Made by a program: the position numbers and the translations under genes
In this document: piece after piece, positions 47,117-58,250 of the stretch
How the letters are laid out: each line of letters opens with the position of its first letter
How positions within the stretch are numbered: the first letter of the stretch is position 1
Notes under the pieces: model-generated
The model's input: the letters and a program-made list of their open reading frames with translations, nothing else
Databases searched by the model: none
Told to the model about the DNA's origin: nothing
Assembly: GCA_016704145.1 (NCBI GenBank)
Contig: JADJAS010000005.1
Coordinates: 124,001 to 188,000 of the forward strand
DNA from: Rhodocyclaceae bacterium
Lineage (GTDB): Bacteria > Pseudomonadota > Gammaproteobacteria > Burkholderiales > Rhodocyclaceae
DNA length: 64,000 nt
Direction: 5' to 3'

Positions 47117-48448
47117 TCAATCCTTGTCGGCGAACGGATTGTGCGAACTCTTGTACTGGATGCGCAGCGGCGTGCCTTGCAGGTTGAAGGCTTCGAGGAA
47201 GGTTTTTTCCAGGTAGCGCGTATAGGCGTCCGGCACGGCGTCGAGCGCGTTGCCGTGGATGACGATGATCGGCGGATTCGAACCGCCCTGGTGCGCGTAG
47301 CGCAGCTTCGGTCGCACGTTGCCGCGCCGCGGTGGTTGCTGCTTCTGCACGGCTGCTTGAAGCACGCGGGTCAGTTGCGGGGTCGGCAGTTTGATCATCG
47401 CCGCCGCGTAGGCATTGTCCACCGATGACAGCACGCCAGCGATGCCCTGCCCTTCCAGCGCGGAGATGTAATGCACCTTGGCGAAGCCAAGGAAGTTGAG
47501 CTTGCGCGCGATATCCTGCTTGATGCGCTCGCGGCGGTAGTCGTCGATGGCGTCCCACTTGTTCACGGCCAGCACCAGCGCGCGGCCGGCCTCGATGCAG
47601 AAGCCGGCGATGTGCGCGTCCTGGTCGGAGATATCCTGGCTGGCGTCGACCATCAGCACGACGACGTTGGCTTCCTCGACCGCCTGCAGCGTCTTGATCA
47701 CCGAGAACTTCTCGATCGCCTCGAAGACGCGGCCCTTGCGGCGCAGGCCAGCGGTGTCGATCAGCGTGTAATGGCGGCCGTTTCTCTCGAACGGCACCTC
47801 GATGGCGTCGCGCGTGGTGCCCGGCATGTCGAAGGCGATGACGCGGTCTTCGCCGAGCAGCGCGTTGATCAGCGTGCTCTTGCCGACGTTGGGCCGGCCG
47901 GCGATGGCGACGCGCGGGCCGCGCCCCGCCACCTCTTCCGCCTCATCCACCTCCTCGCCGAAGGGCGCCAGCACCAGGTCGAGCAGTTCGCGCACGCCTT
48001 CGCCATGGGCACCGGAAATCACCCGCGGCTCACCCAGGCCGAGTTCGTGGAACTCCGCCGCCACCACGGCGCGATCCATGCCCTCCGCCTTATTCACTAG
48101 CAGATGCAACGGCCGGCCGCTCCGCCTCAACAGGTCGGCAATGACCTGGTCCTGCGGCGTGAAGCCGGCGCGCGCGTCGACCAGGAACAGCACGACATCG
48201 GCCTCGGCGATGGCCGCCTCGGCCTGGCGGGCCATCTCGTAGACAATGCCGGTCCTTGCCTGCGGCTCGAAGCCGCCGGTGTCAACGACAAGGAAGGGCT
48301 TGTTGCCCAGCCGGCCGTGGCCATAGTGGCGATCGCGGGTCAAGCCCGGCATGTCGGCCACCAGCGCGTCGCGCGTCTTGGTCAGCCGGTTGAACAGCGT
48401 ACTCTTGCCGACATTGGGCCGGCCGACCAGCACCAGCGTCGGCTTCAC
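47117..48448 (-). CDS. der: Double-GTPase ribosome assembly factor Der (EngA)
   Basis: The 443-residue product has two consecutive G domains ([12 protein letters not shown] near residue 8 and [12 protein letters not shown] near 184; NKAE and NKWD) and a C-terminal KH-like domain ending in NPFADKD. It is required for 50S assembly. The start is GTG, overlapping the bamB stop by GTGA. Confidence 0.96.
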   Translation of the reverse strand: MKPTLVLVGRPNVGKSTLFNRLTKTRDALVADMPGLTRDRHYGHGRLGNKPFLVVDTGGFEPQARTGIVYEMARQAEAAIAEADVVLFLVDARAGFTPQDQVIADLLRRSGRPLHLLVNKAEGMDRAVVAAEFHELGLGEPRVISGAHGEGVRELLDLVLAPFGEEVDEAEEVAGRGPRVAIAGRPNVGKSTLINALLGEDRVIAFDMPGTTRDAIEVPFERNGRHYTLIDTAGLRRKGRVFEAIEKFSVIKTLQAVEEANVVVLMVDASQDISDQDAHIAGFCIEAGRALVLAVNKWDAIDDYRRERIKQDIARKLNFLGFAKVHYISALEGQGIAGVLSSVDNAYAAAMIKLPTPQLTRVLQAAVQKQQPPRRGNVRPKLRYAHQGGSNPPIIVIHGNALDAVPDAYTRYLEKTFLEAFNLQGTPLRIQYKSSHNPFADKD

Positions 48449-49597
48449 TGGACTCCCAGCGCGATGACACTGCCCTTTCTGGTTTGCACGACAAGCCCGC
48501 CGGCGACGCGCTGCGGATTGGCGCGGATGGCGCTGCCGTCGGTGGCGGCGCGCGCGACGAAGGCGCCATCGTCGACGTCGAGGAAATGGACGAAGCCCTG
48601 AAAGTCAGCCACGGCGACACGCCGGCCCAGCATGATCGGCCGCGATAGGCCACGGTTGGCCAGTTTGTCCTGCTTCCACAGGCTGGCCCCGCCGTCGCGG
48701 GCGAAGGCCTGGACGGCGCCCGTGTCGTCGCTGACGTACACCCGCGTCTGATCCATGTCGAGTCCGGCGCTGCTGGAAATGTCGCGGCCCCAGACCTGGT
48801 TGCCATTGGCCAGTTCGAAACAGGCCACGCGCCCCTGATAGGCAACGGCGCAAACCTGACGTTCGTCGGCGACGGGCAGACTGGTGATGTCGGCGACCCG
48901 CTCCAGTTCGGTGGCGCCCTTGGGCACGGCAACGGTCGCTTCCCACATTGCCGCGCCATTCTTGCCGTTGATGGCGACCAGCTTGCCTCCCGGAAAGCCG
49001 GCCAGTACCGTATTGTCCACCATCGTCATGCCGACGTTCGAGCGCAGCGTCAGCGCCGGCGTGACGCGCTGATAGACCCAACGTCGCTTGCCGTCAGCCC
49101 GATCGAGGCCGACGACACGCGCATCGACGGAGCGCACGACCACCTGGTCGCCATTGACGAGCGGCGGCGCCAGTACCTCGGAGCTGACCCGCGCGGTCCA
49201 GCGGGGCTTGCCGGATTCGGCATCGAAGGCCATGACCTGCCCCTTTTCAGTGCCCACCACGACGAGGTCCCCGGTCCGCGCCGACACCACCTGCCAGTTT
49301 CTCGCCAGCGGCGATGCGCCACGACTGACGCCCGTTGTCGATCCTGGCGACGGTGCCATCTCGCGCCGCGGCATAGACGCTGTCGCCGACCACGGCCGGT
49401 GTCAACACGAAATCGTCGGCTTCGCCCACGGTAACCTGCCAGCGCACCGGCAGCTCGGCCGCCCCCTGAATCGGTTTCAGCTCCGCCGGTTTGATTTTCG
49501 GTTCGGACTTGAAGGGATTCAGCTTGTCGAGCGTTGAACATCCACCCAGCACCACGCCAACGAGGCCGACGGCGATCACGCCGAACCGGCGCGTCAC
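48445..49597 (-). pseudogene. bamB: bamB, outer-membrane assembly lipoprotein, split by a frameshift
   Basis: The N-terminal part is in one frame from 49597: lipobox GVVLGGCS, then the first beta-propeller repeats ending RIAAGEKLAGGVGA. Near 49270, at a G-run, the BamB sequence continues in another frame as LVVVGTEKGQVMAFDAESG to the normal end at 48445. Restoring one base would give a protein of ~383 residues, the usual BamB length. Either the gene is inactivated or the base call is wrong. The rest is intact, including the eight-bladed propeller pattern. A dispersed-motif copy at 48600-48625 encodes RRVAVADF. Confidence 0.8.
48600..48625 (+). repeat. Dispersed motif copy inside bamB
   Basis: GAAAGTCAGCCACGGCGACA + CGCCGG, antisense to bamB, same frame relation as the copies in cas1 and mfd. 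Confidence 0.55.
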
Positions 49598-50283
49598 TTG
49601 GCTTCTCCCGCGGCGACCGCGCCGCCCAGCGCATCGATCTTGATCTGCAAGGTTTCGCGATAGGCGCCGCGCGCCCGGGCCTCGGCGCCGCCTTCCTTGA
49701 TCAGCGCGTCCAGCTTGACCAGCGCCGCCTCATAGGCCGCCTTGGCTTCCGTGTTCTTGCCTTGCGCCATCAGGATGTCGCCGCGCAGGTCGTTGAAACG
49801 CGGCGCCAAGGAAGGCGCCGGCTCGGCGGCAATCCTGGCGAGCGCCTCGTCGTAAGCCTTGTCGTCGAGCATCACCGTGGCCAGGCGAAGCCGGGCCAGA
49901 TCGCGTATCCCGTCATCCTTGGCATGGTCGGCGGCCCAGGTCAGTTGCATGCGCGCCGACTTGATGTCACCACCCTCGATCTGCGCCTTGGCGGACAACA
50001 ATGCCGCCAAAGCGGCATGGGCCGTACCGGAGAACTTGTCGATCAGCTCGCCGGCCATCTCGCGGGCACGCTTGGCGTCGTTCTGGGCCACGGCCGACTG
50101 GACGCCGCCGAACAGCGCCGATGCCTGGGTGGCCTGGGTGCGTTGCCACCAGCCCCACCCCTGCCAGGCAAGCACGGCCAGCGCGGCGACCGTTACCACG
50201 GTCGTGACCAGGTTGCCATGCATCTTCCACCAGGTCTTCAGCGAATCGAGTTGTTCCTGTTCTTCAAGATCGTAGGTTGCCAT
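49594..50283 (-). CDS. yfgM: YfgM-like TPR protein of the inner membrane
   Basis: The 229-residue product has a short cytosolic N-terminus (EEQEQLDSLKTWWKMHGN), one TM helix (~25-42) and periplasmic tetratricopeptide-like repeats. This matches YfgM, which works with PpiD and SecYEG in periplasmic chaperoning. It overlaps bamB by 4 bp. Confidence 0.9.
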   Translation of the reverse strand: MATYDLEEQEQLDSLKTWWKMHGNLVTTVVTVAALAVLAWQGWGWWQRTQATQASALFGGVQSAVAQNDAKRAREMAGELIDKFSGTAHAALAALLSAKAQIEGGDIKSARMQLTWAADHAKDDGIRDLARLRLATVMLDDKAYDEALARIAAEPAPSLAPRFNDLRGDILMAQGKNTEAKAAYEAALVKLDALIKEGGAEARARGAYRETLQIKIDALGGAVAAGEAK

Positions 50284-50306
50284 CGCCCGTTTTCCCGTTC
50301 CCGTTG

Positions 50307-51587
50307 CTATTCACATTCGTTGCCAAGTATCCACTCGCTGGCCGTTTCGGCCAGCCGCTCGACGGCGATGCGCCGTTGCCCGCTATCCTCGCGCAAGGCC
50401 TTGATCGTTGCTTCGTTCGCCCGCGCCTCATCGTCGCCAATGATCACCGCAATGGTCGCTCCCGCGGCATCGGCTTTCTTCATCTGCGCCTTGAAGCCGC
50501 CACCGCCGCAGTGCAGATGAACAACGAAACCGACATCGCGCAAATGCTCCGCCACCCTGAAGGCGTGCCGACCGGCCAGTTCGCCCTGATGCACGACATA
50601 GACATCCGGCACCGGACGCTCATGGCGATTGCCCTGGTCGGCCCACAGCGCCAGCAGGCGCTCGACACCCATGGCAAAACCGCAGGCCGGCGCCGGTTTG
50701 CCGCCGAGCTGCGCGATCAGGCCGTCGTAACGCCCGCCGGCGCAAACCGTGCCCTGCGCGCCGAGTTGATCCGTCACCCACTCGAACACGGTGAGATTGT
50801 AATAGTCGAGCCCGCGCACCAGCCGCGGATTGATCCGGTAAGGCAGGCCGGCATCCTTGAGCAGCGTCTGCACGCCCTCGAAGTGCTTGAGCGAGGCTTC
50901 GCCCAGATAAGCCATCAGCGTTGGCGCGCCCTCGACCAGTTCCCGCATGGCCGGGTTCTTGGTGTCGAGGATGCGCAGCGGATTGGTGTGCAGGCGTCGC
51001 TGGCCGTCGGCATCGAGCCGGTCGCGATGCTGTTCGAGATAGGCGATCAGGTCGGCGCGATGCCGCGCGCGCTCGTCCGGCTGGCCGAGCGAATTGATTT
51101 CGAGTTCGATGCCGGTCAGGCCCAGGTCGTCCCACAGCCGCGCGCCCATCACGATCTGCTCGGCATCGACGTCGGGACCGGCGTAACCGAGCGCCTCGAC
51201 GCCGACCTGGTGGAACTGGCGGTAGCGCCCTTTCTGCGGTCGCTCATGGCGGAACATCGGTCCCATGTACCAGAGTCGGCGCGGGCTGTCGTAGAGCAGA
51301 CTGTGCTGGAGCACGGCGCGCACGCAGGATGCGGTGCCTTCCGGGCGCAAGGTCAATTGCTCGCCGTTGAGGCTGTCGGTGAAGGAATACATTTCCTTTT
51401 CGACGATGTCGGTCACTTCGCCGATGGCGCGCGCGAACAGCGGCGTCGGCTCGACCAGCGGCATGCGCATCGGCCGATAGCCGTAGACCCGCAACCAGTC
51501 TCGCACCAGTTCCTCGAACTGCTCCCAGAGTTCGGCCTCGTCGGGCAGGATGTCGTTCATCCCGCGGATCGCTTGCAATGTGCTCAT
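50307..51587 (-). CDS. hisS: Histidyl-tRNA synthetase
   Basis: The 426-residue product has class II motifs: [10 protein letters not shown] at the start, [42 protein letters not shown] and [12 protein letters not shown]-terminal anticodon-binding domain follows. Confidence 0.97.
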   Translation of the reverse strand: MSTLQAIRGMNDILPDEAELWEQFEELVRDWLRVYGYRPMRMPLVEPTPLFARAIGEVTDIVEKEMYSFTDSLNGEQLTLRPEGTASCVRAVLQHSLLYDSPRRLWYMGPMFRHERPQKGRYRQFHQVGVEALGYAGPDVDAEQIVMGARLWDDLGLTGIELEINSLGQPDERARHRADLIAYLEQHRDRLDADGQRRLHTNPLRILDTKNPAMRELVEGAPTLMAYLGEASLKHFEGVQTLLKDAGLPYRINPRLVRGLDYYNLTVFEWVTDQLGAQGTVCAGGRYDGLIAQLGGKPAPACGFAMGVERLLALWADQGNRHERPVPDVYVVHQGELAGRHAFRVAEHLRDVGFVVHLHCGGGGFKAQMKKADAAGATIAVIIGDDEARANEATIKALREDSGQRRIAVERLAETASEWILGNECE

Positions 51588-51590
51588 GTT

Positions 51591-52841
51591 CTAGACGCGC
51601 GGCGCGTACTTGCGCGCCACGTAGTTCTCGATGATCCGTTTGAATTCGGCGGCGATGTTGTCACCGCGCAAGGTCGTCGTCCGCTCGCCGTCCTCATAGA
51701 CGGGCGCCACCGGTTCCTCGCCGGTGCCGGGCAGCGAAATGCCGATGCTGGCGTGCTTGCTTTCGCCCGGGCCGTTCACCACGCAGCCCATCACCGCCAG
51801 CGTCATGGTCTCGACGCCGTGATGCGCGAGTCGCCAAGCGGGCATGCGCTCGCGAACATAGTCCTGGATATCCTGCGCCAGTTCCTGGAACACGGTGCTG
51901 GTGGTGCGCCCGCAGCCCGGACATGCGGCAACCATCGGCACGAAGGCGCGCAGGCCCATGGTCTGGAGGATTTCCTGGGCGACGACCACCTCGCGCGTGC
52001 GCTGGCCGCCGGGCTCCGGCGTCAGCGACACGCGAATGGTGTCGCCGATGCCTTCCTGCAGCAGCACCGCCAGCGCGGCCGCCGAGGCGACGATGCCCTT
52101 GCTGCCCATGCCGGCTTCGGTGAGTCCCAAGTGCAGGGGATAGTCGCAACACCGCGACAACTCGCGGTAGATGGCGATCAAGTCCTGCACGCCGGAGACC
52201 TTGCAGGACAGCACGATCCGGTCGCCGGGCAGGCCGATTTCCTCCGCCTTGGCCGCCGACTCCAGCGCCGAGGCCACCATCGCCTCGCGCATGATGCCGG
52301 TCGCGTCGAGCGACTCGGCGCGGTGCGCGTTCTCGTCCATGACGCGGGCAAGCAACTGCTGGTCGAGGCTGCCCCAATTGACGCCGATGCGCACCGGCTT
52401 GTCGTGCTGACAGGCGATCTCGATCAGCTGCGCGAACTGCTCGTCGCGCCTGGCGCCCTTGCCGACGTTGCCCGGATTGATACGCAACTTGGCCAGCGCC
52501 TCGGCGCAAGCCGGCACCTCGGCAAGCAGCTTGTGGCCGTTGAAATGGAAATCGCCGATCAGCGGCACGTCGAGATTCATGGCCAGTAGCCGCTCGCGGA
52601 TTTCCGGCACGGCGCCGGCGGCTTCGCGGGTGTTGACGGTGATGCGGACGAGTTCGGAACCGGCGCGCGCAAGTTCCGCCACCTGGCGGGCGGTAGCGAG
52701 GACGTCGACCGTGTCGGTGTTGGTCATCGACTGGATCGCGACTGGCGCACCGCCGCCGATGGCGACACCACCGACCATGACACGGCGCGTGACGCCCCGA
52801 GCGGGGCGCCCGCCGGCCACGGTGCTCGACCTCGTCATCAT
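51591..52841 (-). CDS. ispG: 4-hydroxy-3-methylbut-2-en-1-yl diphosphate synthase
   Basis: The 416-residue product has the TIM-barrel N-terminus ([24 protein letters not shown]) and the C-terminal iron-sulfur domain with CPGCGRT and [10 protein letters not shown]. It catalyses the penultimate step of the MEP isoprenoid pathway. Its start overlaps the rodZ stop. Confidence 0.96.
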   Translation of the reverse strand: MMTRSSTVAGGRPARGVTRRVMVGGVAIGGGAPVAIQSMTNTDTVDVLATARQVAELARAGSELVRITVNTREAAGAVPEIRERLLAMNLDVPLIGDFHFNGHKLLAEVPACAEALAKLRINPGNVGKGARRDEQFAQLIEIACQHDKPVRIGVNWGSLDQQLLARVMDENAHRAESLDATGIMREAMVASALESAAKAEEIGLPGDRIVLSCKVSGVQDLIAIYRELSRCCDYPLHLGLTEAGMGSKGIVASAAALAVLLQEGIGDTIRVSLTPEPGGQRTREVVVAQEILQTMGLRAFVPMVAACPGCGRTTSTVFQELAQDIQDYVRERMPAWRLAHHGVETMTLAVMGCVVNGPGESKHASIGISLPGTGEEPVAPVYEDGERTTTLRGDNIAAEFKRIIENYVARKYAPRV

Positions 52842-53674
52842 TCCAGCGTCAGTCGTGCCACTTCGGCGCGCGTGTGCGGTTTGAGGTCGACCGCCACGTC
52901 GTCGTAGCGCAACTCGACGCCGGCGGCACTGCCGATCACCAACTGAAAAGGCGGCTGGCCGGCGACGACCTGCCGGATGCCGGGACCATACTGTCCGGTG
53001 AGTATGATCTGTCCAGTCGCATCGCGAACCTCCACCCAGCTCGCACCGAGAAAATCAAAGGCCAGTTGCCTGCCGGTCGCCTCCGTGGCGGCGACCGCCG
53101 GCACTGGGATGGTCGCGGCCGGCGCCTCGGTCGCAGCCGGCGCCGAACTGACCGCCGGGGCGGCGCTGGTCTCGCCAGGATCGCTTCTGGCGCTCGTCGG
53201 CCGCAGCGGTTCGCCACCCCCCCGGCGATCGCCAAGGAAGTGCCAGGCGACCAAGGTTGCCGCGAACACTAGCAGCAATACCGACAGCGAGACCAGCACA
53301 GGTATCTGCCGCACGCCGGCGTTCGGCATGGCATTGCCCATGTTGTCCGGCGGTCGCACGTCGGGCACGCCGGCCGGCATGCGGCTGGCGAGTTCGGCCA
53401 GCAATGGCTCGGGGTCGATCTTGAGCAAGCGGGCATAGCCGCGAATCATGCCGCGAACGAAAGTCGCGCCAGGCAGGGCATCCAGGTCGTCGGCTTCCAG
53501 CGCTTCGATCTGGCGCGGATTGAACTTCAGTGTCTGGACGACGTCGTCGATGCCGATGCCACGCGCTTCGCGCATTCGCCGCAACGAATGACCGATGCCC
53601 GCCTCGCCGCCAGACGGCAGGTCGACGGCGCCGGTGTCGATGCCCGCATTGGTCGTGTCCCGCGCCTCGGTCAC
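52838..53674 (-). CDS. rodZ: RodZ cell-shape protein
   Basis: The 278-residue product has an N-terminal helix-turn-helix ([20 protein letters not shown]), a TM helix near 118-137, an alanine/proline-rich linker and a C-terminal DUF4115 beta domain ([13 protein letters not shown]). It links MreB to the elongation machinery. Confidence 0.9.
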   Translation of the reverse strand: MTEARDTTNAGIDTGAVDLPSGGEAGIGHSLRRMREARGIGIDDVVQTLKFNPRQIEALEADDLDALPGATFVRGMIRGYARLLKIDPEPLLAELASRMPAGVPDVRPPDNMGNAMPNAGVRQIPVLVSLSVLLLVFAATLVAWHFLGDRRGGGEPLRPTSARSDPGETSAAPAVSSAPAATEAPAATIPVPAVAATEATGRQLAFDFLGASWVEVRDATGQIILTGQYGPGIRQVVAGQPPFQLVIGSAAGVELRYDDVAVDLKPHTRAEVARLTLE

Positions 53675-54465
53675 TCGTACTTGCCTTGCATGAACAGTTG
53701 GAACTCCCGGGATTCCTGGAACTTGCGCCTGAGTTGATTGACGTGGCGCATTTCCTCGTCGCGGTCACCCAGCTTCCGCTCGATGCGCGCGCCCAGCCAG
53801 AGCGTCTGGGCCGTCGGCTCGCTCATCTTGTGCACCTCGGCCAGCCGATTCCTGGCCTGCGCCAGCCGCCCCGTGCGGTAACAGATATCGGCGAGCAGGA
53901 ACTGGGCATCGCTGTTGGCCGGATCAACGCGCAAGGCGCGCGACAGAAACTCCTCGGCAGCCTTGTCGTCCTTGATCGAAAGCGAGCAGATGCCCGCGTT
54001 GGTCAGCGGCTTGGTCGGCGTCGCATACAACTGGCTCTTGCTGGCAGTCTCGAAATAGCTCAGCGACTGCTGCTCGCGTCCGCTCTGGCACAAGAACCAG
54101 CCGAAATTGTTGTTGATCTCCGGGTCGGTCGGCGCCAGGCGCAAGGCACGCGTAAAGCTGTCCTCGGCGGCCTTTTCTTCCTTGAGATACATGCGCACCA
54201 AGCCGAGCAGGTTATAACCGAGCGGATAGCCTTGATCCGACTCAATCGCCAGCCGCGCCTCGTCGAGCGCCACGGCGATGCGTCCCTCGCGCAGATAGAG
54301 CATGCCCAGCTCGGTGTGCGCCTTGGCCCGCTGCCGGGCATCGCCAACGGCGACCTGCTGCGACACGGGCATCTCGGAAGTTTCCGCGTTCGGCGTCGGC
54401 GATCCCGCGCAGCCGGCGAGCATTCCCACCACGACAAGACCCGCCAGCCGAGTGTTCATTGCCAC
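53671..54465 (-). CDS. pilW: Type IV pilus biogenesis lipoprotein PilW/PilF
   Basis: The 264-residue product has a lipobox ([10 protein letters not shown]) and six tetratricopeptide repeats ([14 protein letters not shown]..., [12 protein letters not shown]). It is the pilotin that assembles the PilQ secretin. It overlaps rlmN by 10 bp and rodZ by 4 bp, the usual rlmN-pilW-rodZ-ispG order. Confidence 0.92.
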   Translation of the reverse strand: MAMNTRLAGLVVVGMLAGCAGSPTPNAETSEMPVSQQVAVGDARQRAKAHTELGMLYLREGRIAVALDEARLAIESDQGYPLGYNLLGLVRMYLKEEKAAEDSFTRALRLAPTDPEINNNFGWFLCQSGREQQSLSYFETASKSQLYATPTKPLTNAGICSLSIKDDKAAEEFLSRALRVDPANSDAQFLLADICYRTGRLAQARNRLAEVHKMSEPTAQTLWLGARIERKLGDRDEEMRHVNQLRRKFQESREFQLFMQGKYE

Positions 54466-55565
54466 GCCTCCATCGGCTGCGCCATCGCCATCACGCGACG
54501 CGACTTGTCCTTGACCTGACCGGCCAGTTGGCCGCAGGCCGCGTCGATGTCGTCGCCGCGCGTCTTGCGCACCGTGGCGACGATGCCGGCTTCGAGCAGA
54601 ATTTCCTGGAAGCGGCGCAGCCGTTCCGGCCGGGAACGCCGGAAGCCGGAATCCGGGAAAGGATTGAAGGGAATCAGGTTGAACTTGCTTGGCACATCGC
54701 GCACCAGATTCAGGAGCGCTCGCGCATGCGCGTCGCTGTCGTTGACGCCTTCGAGCATGACATATTCGAAGGTGATGAAGTCGCGCGGCGAGTTTTCCAG
54801 GTAGCGCCGGCAGGCCGCCATCAGATCCTTGAGCGGATACTTGCGGTTGATCGGCACGAGGCGGTCGCGCAGCGCGTCGCCGGGCGCGTGCAGCGATACC
54901 GCGAGCGCCACCGGCGCCGCTTCGCGCAGACGATCCATGGCCGGCACGATGCCGGAGGTCGACACGGTGACGCGGCGGCGCGACAGGCCATAGCCGTGGT
55001 CGTCGAGCATCAGGCGCAACGCCGGCACCAGGGCATCGAAATTGGCCAGCGGCTCGCCCATGCCCATCAGCACGACGTTGCTGATCACGCGCTCGCTCTC
55101 GTCGGGCATGCCAGGCGCCTTCACGGCGCCCAGCGCGCGGTTGGCGTGCCAGAGCTGACCGATAATTTCGGCGGTGGTGAGATTGCGGTTGAAGCCCTGC
55201 TTGCCTGTCGAGCAGAAGGCGCAGTCGAGCGCGCAGCCCACCTGCGTGGAGATGCAGAGCGTGCCGCGACTGACCTCGGGGATGAATACCGCCTCGACGG
55301 CATTATCCGTACCGACATCCAGCAGCCACTTGCGCGTGCCGTCGGCCGCAACGGAATCGCCGATCGGCCGCGGACCGCGAATTTCGGCGATTTCGGCGAG
55401 CTTCGCCCGCAGGCTTTTTGCCACGTCGGTCATCTGCCCGAAGTCGTCGCGGCCGGCGCGGTGCATCCAGCGCAGCACCTGGCGCGCGCGGAAGGGTTTC
55501 TCGCCCAGCCGCGCAAACCAGGCCGTGAGGCCGTCGACGTCGAAGTCGAGCAGGTTGACCATCAA
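54456..55565 (-). CDS. rlmN: Dual-specificity rRNA/tRNA A2 methyltransferase RlmN
   Basis: The 369-residue product is a radical SAM enzyme with [15 protein letters not shown] (CX3CX2C) and [14 protein letters not shown]. The C-terminal part carries the second catalytic cysteine region. It methylates A2503 of 23S rRNA and A37 of some tRNAs. Confidence 0.95.
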   Translation of the reverse strand: MMVNLLDFDVDGLTAWFARLGEKPFRARQVLRWMHRAGRDDFGQMTDVAKSLRAKLAEIAEIRGPRPIGDSVAADGTRKWLLDVGTDNAVEAVFIPEVSRGTLCISTQVGCALDCAFCSTGKQGFNRNLTTAEIIGQLWHANRALGAVKAPGMPDESERVISNVVLMGMGEPLANFDALVPALRLMLDDHGYGLSRRRVTVSTSGIVPAMDRLREAAPVALAVSLHAPGDALRDRLVPINRKYPLKDLMAACRRYLENSPRDFITFEYVMLEGVNDSDAHARALLNLVRDVPSKFNLIPFNPFPDSGFRRSRPERLRRFQEILLEAGIVATVRKTRGDDIDAACGQLAGQVKDKSRRVMAMAQPMEAWQ

Positions 55566-55569
55566 GCGA

Positions 55570-55998
55570 TCAGCGGCCCGAGAAAACGTTCAGCTCGGGA
55601 AAGAAGTAGGCGACCTCGACCTTGGCGGTATCGGGGCCGTCGGAACCGTGCACGGCGTTGGCGTCGATGCTCTCGGCGAAATCGGCGCGGATGGTGCCCT
55701 TGTCGGCCTTCTTCGGGTCGGTGGCGCCCATCAGCTCGCGGTTCTTGGCGATGGCGTTGTCGCCCTCCAGCACCTGGATCATCACCGGGCCGGAGGTCAT
55801 GAACTTGACCAGATCATTGAAGAAAGGACGCTCTTTATGCACAGCGTAGAAGCCGCCGGCTTCCCGCTCGGACAACCATGCCATGCGCGAGGCGACGATC
55901 TTCAGGCCCGCATTCTCGAAACGGCTGTAGATTTGGCCGATCACGTTCTTGGCCACGGCATCGGGTTTGATGATCGACAGGGTACGCTCAATTGCCAT
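55570..55998 (-). CDS. ndk: Nucleoside diphosphate kinase
   Basis: The 142-residue product starts [21 protein letters not shown] and contains the active-site histidine in [12 protein letters not shown]. The ATG at 55998 has an AAGG site. An upstream in-frame ATG (56037) is less likely. Confidence 0.96.
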   Translation of the reverse strand: MAIERTLSIIKPDAVAKNVIGQIYSRFENAGLKIVASRMAWLSEREAGGFYAVHKERPFFNDLVKFMTSGPVMIQVLEGDNAIAKNRELMGATDPKKADKGTIRADFAESIDANAVHGSDGPDTAKVEVAYFFPELNVFSGR

Positions 55999-56058
55999 GC
56001 TTTCAACCTTTCTAATGCAGTTTGGTAAGTAAAACAATCAATTGCGGATTTTATCGCA

Positions 56059-56084
56059 GAAAAGTCAGTCGTCGCGGCACGCCG
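56059..56084 (+). repeat. Dispersed motif copy upstream of ndk
   Basis: GAAAAGTCAGTCGTCGCGGC + ACGCCG, between the ndk start and the TRAP operon terminator. Confidence 0.6.
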
Positions 56085-56088
56085 AATG

Positions 56089-56124
56089 AAAAAAGCCCGG
56101 CCAGGAGCGCCTCCCGGCCGGGCT
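56089..56124 (-). terminator. Rho-independent terminator of the TRAP operon
   Basis: On the minus strand the stem AGCCCGGCC / GGCCGGGCT has a 13-base loop and is followed by a run of six T. It lies 20 bp downstream of the dctM stop. Confidence 0.85.
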
Positions 56125-56143
56125 GGATGCGAACCGCCAACCG

Positions 56144-57430
56144 TCAGTTGATCATGCCCAGCGTGCGCGGCAGCCAGAGCGACATGGTCGGCCAATAGGT
56201 CACGGCGACCAGGAATGCCAACATGGTGAGTAGCCATGGCCAGACGGCGATAGTCAGTTCCGTGATGCCCATCTTGGTGATGCCGGATGCGACATACAGG
56301 TTCAGGCCGACCGGCGGATGACACATACCGACCTCCATGTTCACCACCATCAGGATGCCGAAATGGATCGGGTCGATGCCCAGCTTGACGGCAATCGGAA
56401 ACAGGATGGGTGCCAGGATCAGCACGATCGACGACGGCTCCATGAAGTTGCCGGCAATCAGCAGCAGGATGTTGGCGATCAGGAGGAAACCGATGACGCC
56501 GACGCCGGTGCCGATCATCCAGTCCGCCATCTCCTGCGGAATGTTCTCGTGGGTCATCAGGAAAGAGAACAGCACCGCGTTGGTGATGATGTAAAGCAGC
56601 ATCGCGCTCATGTTGGCCGACGACAACAGTACCTTGGGCACGTCCTTCAGGCCCATGTCCTTGTAGACGAACACGGCGACGAAGAAGGCGTAGACCGCGC
56701 TCATCGCCGCCGCCTCGGTCGGCGTGAAAATGCCGCTGTAGATGCCACCCATGACGACAATGATCAGCAACAGCCCCCAGATCGCCTTGCGGAAGGCGTC
56801 CCAGCGCTCCGGCCAACTCGTCTTGGCTTGCCGCGGATAGTTGAACTTCTTGGCGCGGTACCAGGTGGTGAGTCCCAGCATGGTCGCCATGACAATGCCG
56901 GGAACCACGCCGGCCATGAACAGGGCGCCGACCGAGGTGTTGGTCGACACCGAGTACATGACCATGACGATGGACGGCGGAATCAGGATGCCGAGCGCAC
57001 CAGAAGTGGTGACCACGCCCGCGCCGAAGCGGCTCGGGAAGCCGGCCTTGACCATCGCCGGCATCAGGATCGAACCGATCGCGACCACGGTCGCCGGGCT
57101 GGAGCCGGACACCGCCGCGAACAGCGCGCAGGCCAGAACACCGCCCAGGCCGAGGCCGCCGTGCCAGTGCCCGACCATCGATGTGGCGAACTTGATCATG
57201 CGCCGCGCGACGCCGCCGTGGGTGAGGAAGTTGCCGGCGAGGATGAAGAACGGGATGGCCATGATCTCGAACTTCTCGATGCCGGTGAACAGCTTGAGCG
57301 CGACCGACTCCACAGGCACCTGCGTCATGAAGAACAAGAAGGACAGCACGGTCAGGCCGAGCGAAATCGAGATGGGCATGCCGGTCAGCATGAGCGCGAC
57401 GAGCAGACCGAAAATGATGATGGTATTCAT
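56144..57430 (-). CDS. dctM: TRAP transporter large permease DctM
   Basis: The 428-residue product is hydrophobic, with about 12 TM helices and the DctM family motifs LTGMPISISLGL and AAVSGSSPATVVAIG. It forms the sodium-driven C4-dicarboxylate-type transport channel with DctQ. It overlaps the dctQ stop by 4 bp. Confidence 0.94.
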   Translation of the reverse strand: MNTIIIFGLLVALMLTGMPISISLGLTVLSFLFFMTQVPVESVALKLFTGIEKFEIMAIPFFILAGNFLTHGGVARRMIKFATSMVGHWHGGLGLGGVLACALFAAVSGSSPATVVAIGSILMPAMVKAGFPSRFGAGVVTTSGALGILIPPSIVMVMYSVSTNTSVGALFMAGVVPGIVMATMLGLTTWYRAKKFNYPRQAKTSWPERWDAFRKAIWGLLLIIVVMGGIYSGIFTPTEAAAMSAVYAFFVAVFVYKDMGLKDVPKVLLSSANMSAMLLYIITNAVLFSFLMTHENIPQEMADWMIGTGVGVIGFLLIANILLLIAGNFMEPSSIVLILAPILFPIAVKLGIDPIHFGILMVVNMEVGMCHPPVGLNLYVASGITKMGITELTIAVWPWLLTMLAFLVAVTYWPTMSLWLPRTLGMIN

Positions 57431-58182
57431 CGTCCGTCTCCCTTGGGCGACATCGGTGTCCGACGTCGTTCGGCACCCGGCTCGGGTGGCCCCTGGTCGT
57501 GCGAGCGACGCTCTTCGCCGTAGTACATGTCATGCGGATGCAGATCGTCATCCATGCGATAGATCGCATCGTCCTTGCCCGCCGCCAGAGGTTCGCCTTC
57601 ATCGAGTCCATCGACGTGACCATGGTCGTGGTGCGGCAACTCGCCGGTCCTGATGAAGCTCCAGGTAACCTGCAGGAAGCGAAAGCACATCAGGAACGAG
57701 CCCAGCGGAATGGCGGAATAAACGATCCAGGTGGGCCACTCGAGATCCGGTGTGGTCGGTCCCTCGGGCACGTCGCCGATGTCCATTCCCAACCAGGTAA
57801 ACATGGCGTAATGCATGCCGTTTTCCCAGACAAAGCGGGCGCCCAGCGTGCCAACGGTACCGGTGAACAAGGCGCCGGCCAACAGGCCGAAGACGATGAA
57901 CTTGCCCCGCGCGGCGCCTTCGAGACGATTGATCAGGACATCGACGCCGACGTGAATGCCGGTACGCACGCCATAGGCGGCGCCAAACTTGGCCATCCAG
58001 ACGAACATGATGATGCACAGCTCCTGCGCCCAGCCAAAGTTGAGGCTGAGCAACCAGTCCTGTAGCCCGGGAATCGCATATCCGGAAAAATACCGGTGCA
58101 TCACCGAGGCGAAAATAATCAGCGTCGCAACGCCCATGAGGAAAGTGATCAGCCACTCCTCAAGATGGTCGAGGATCTTCAT
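57427..58182 (-). CDS. dctQ: TRAP transporter small permease DctQ
   Basis: The 251-residue product has four TM helices in the DctQ pattern (ITFLMGVATLIIFASVMHRY, WAQELCIIMFVWMAKFGAAY). An unusually long, histidine- and acid-rich cytosolic tail (about 60 residues, HHDHGHVDGLDEGE...) looks extra compared with the usual family form. The start MKILDHLEEW is the ATG at 58182. Confidence 0.92.
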   Translation of the reverse strand: MKILDHLEEWLITFLMGVATLIIFASVMHRYFSGYAIPGLQDWLLSLNFGWAQELCIIMFVWMAKFGAAYGVRTGIHVGVDVLINRLEGAARGKFIVFGLLAGALFTGTVGTLGARFVWENGMHYAMFTWLGMDIGDVPEGPTTPDLEWPTWIVYSAIPLGSFLMCFRFLQVTWSFIRTGELPHHDHGHVDGLDEGEPLAAGKDDAIYRMDDDLHPHDMYYGEERRSHDQGPPEPGAERRRTPMSPKGDGR

Positions 58183-58226
58183 CCGGAATTCTCCCTGGAG
58201 AAAAGGGAAGGCACACCACCCAAAGT

Positions 58227-58250
58227 GGCGTGCCACCACGGCTGACTGTT
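58227..58250 (-). repeat. Dispersed motif copy at the dctP stop
   Basis: GGCGTGCCACCACGGCTGAC + TGTT, overlapping the dctP stop codon, in the dctP-dctQ gap. The final TTTC of the motif is changed. Confidence 0.5.
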
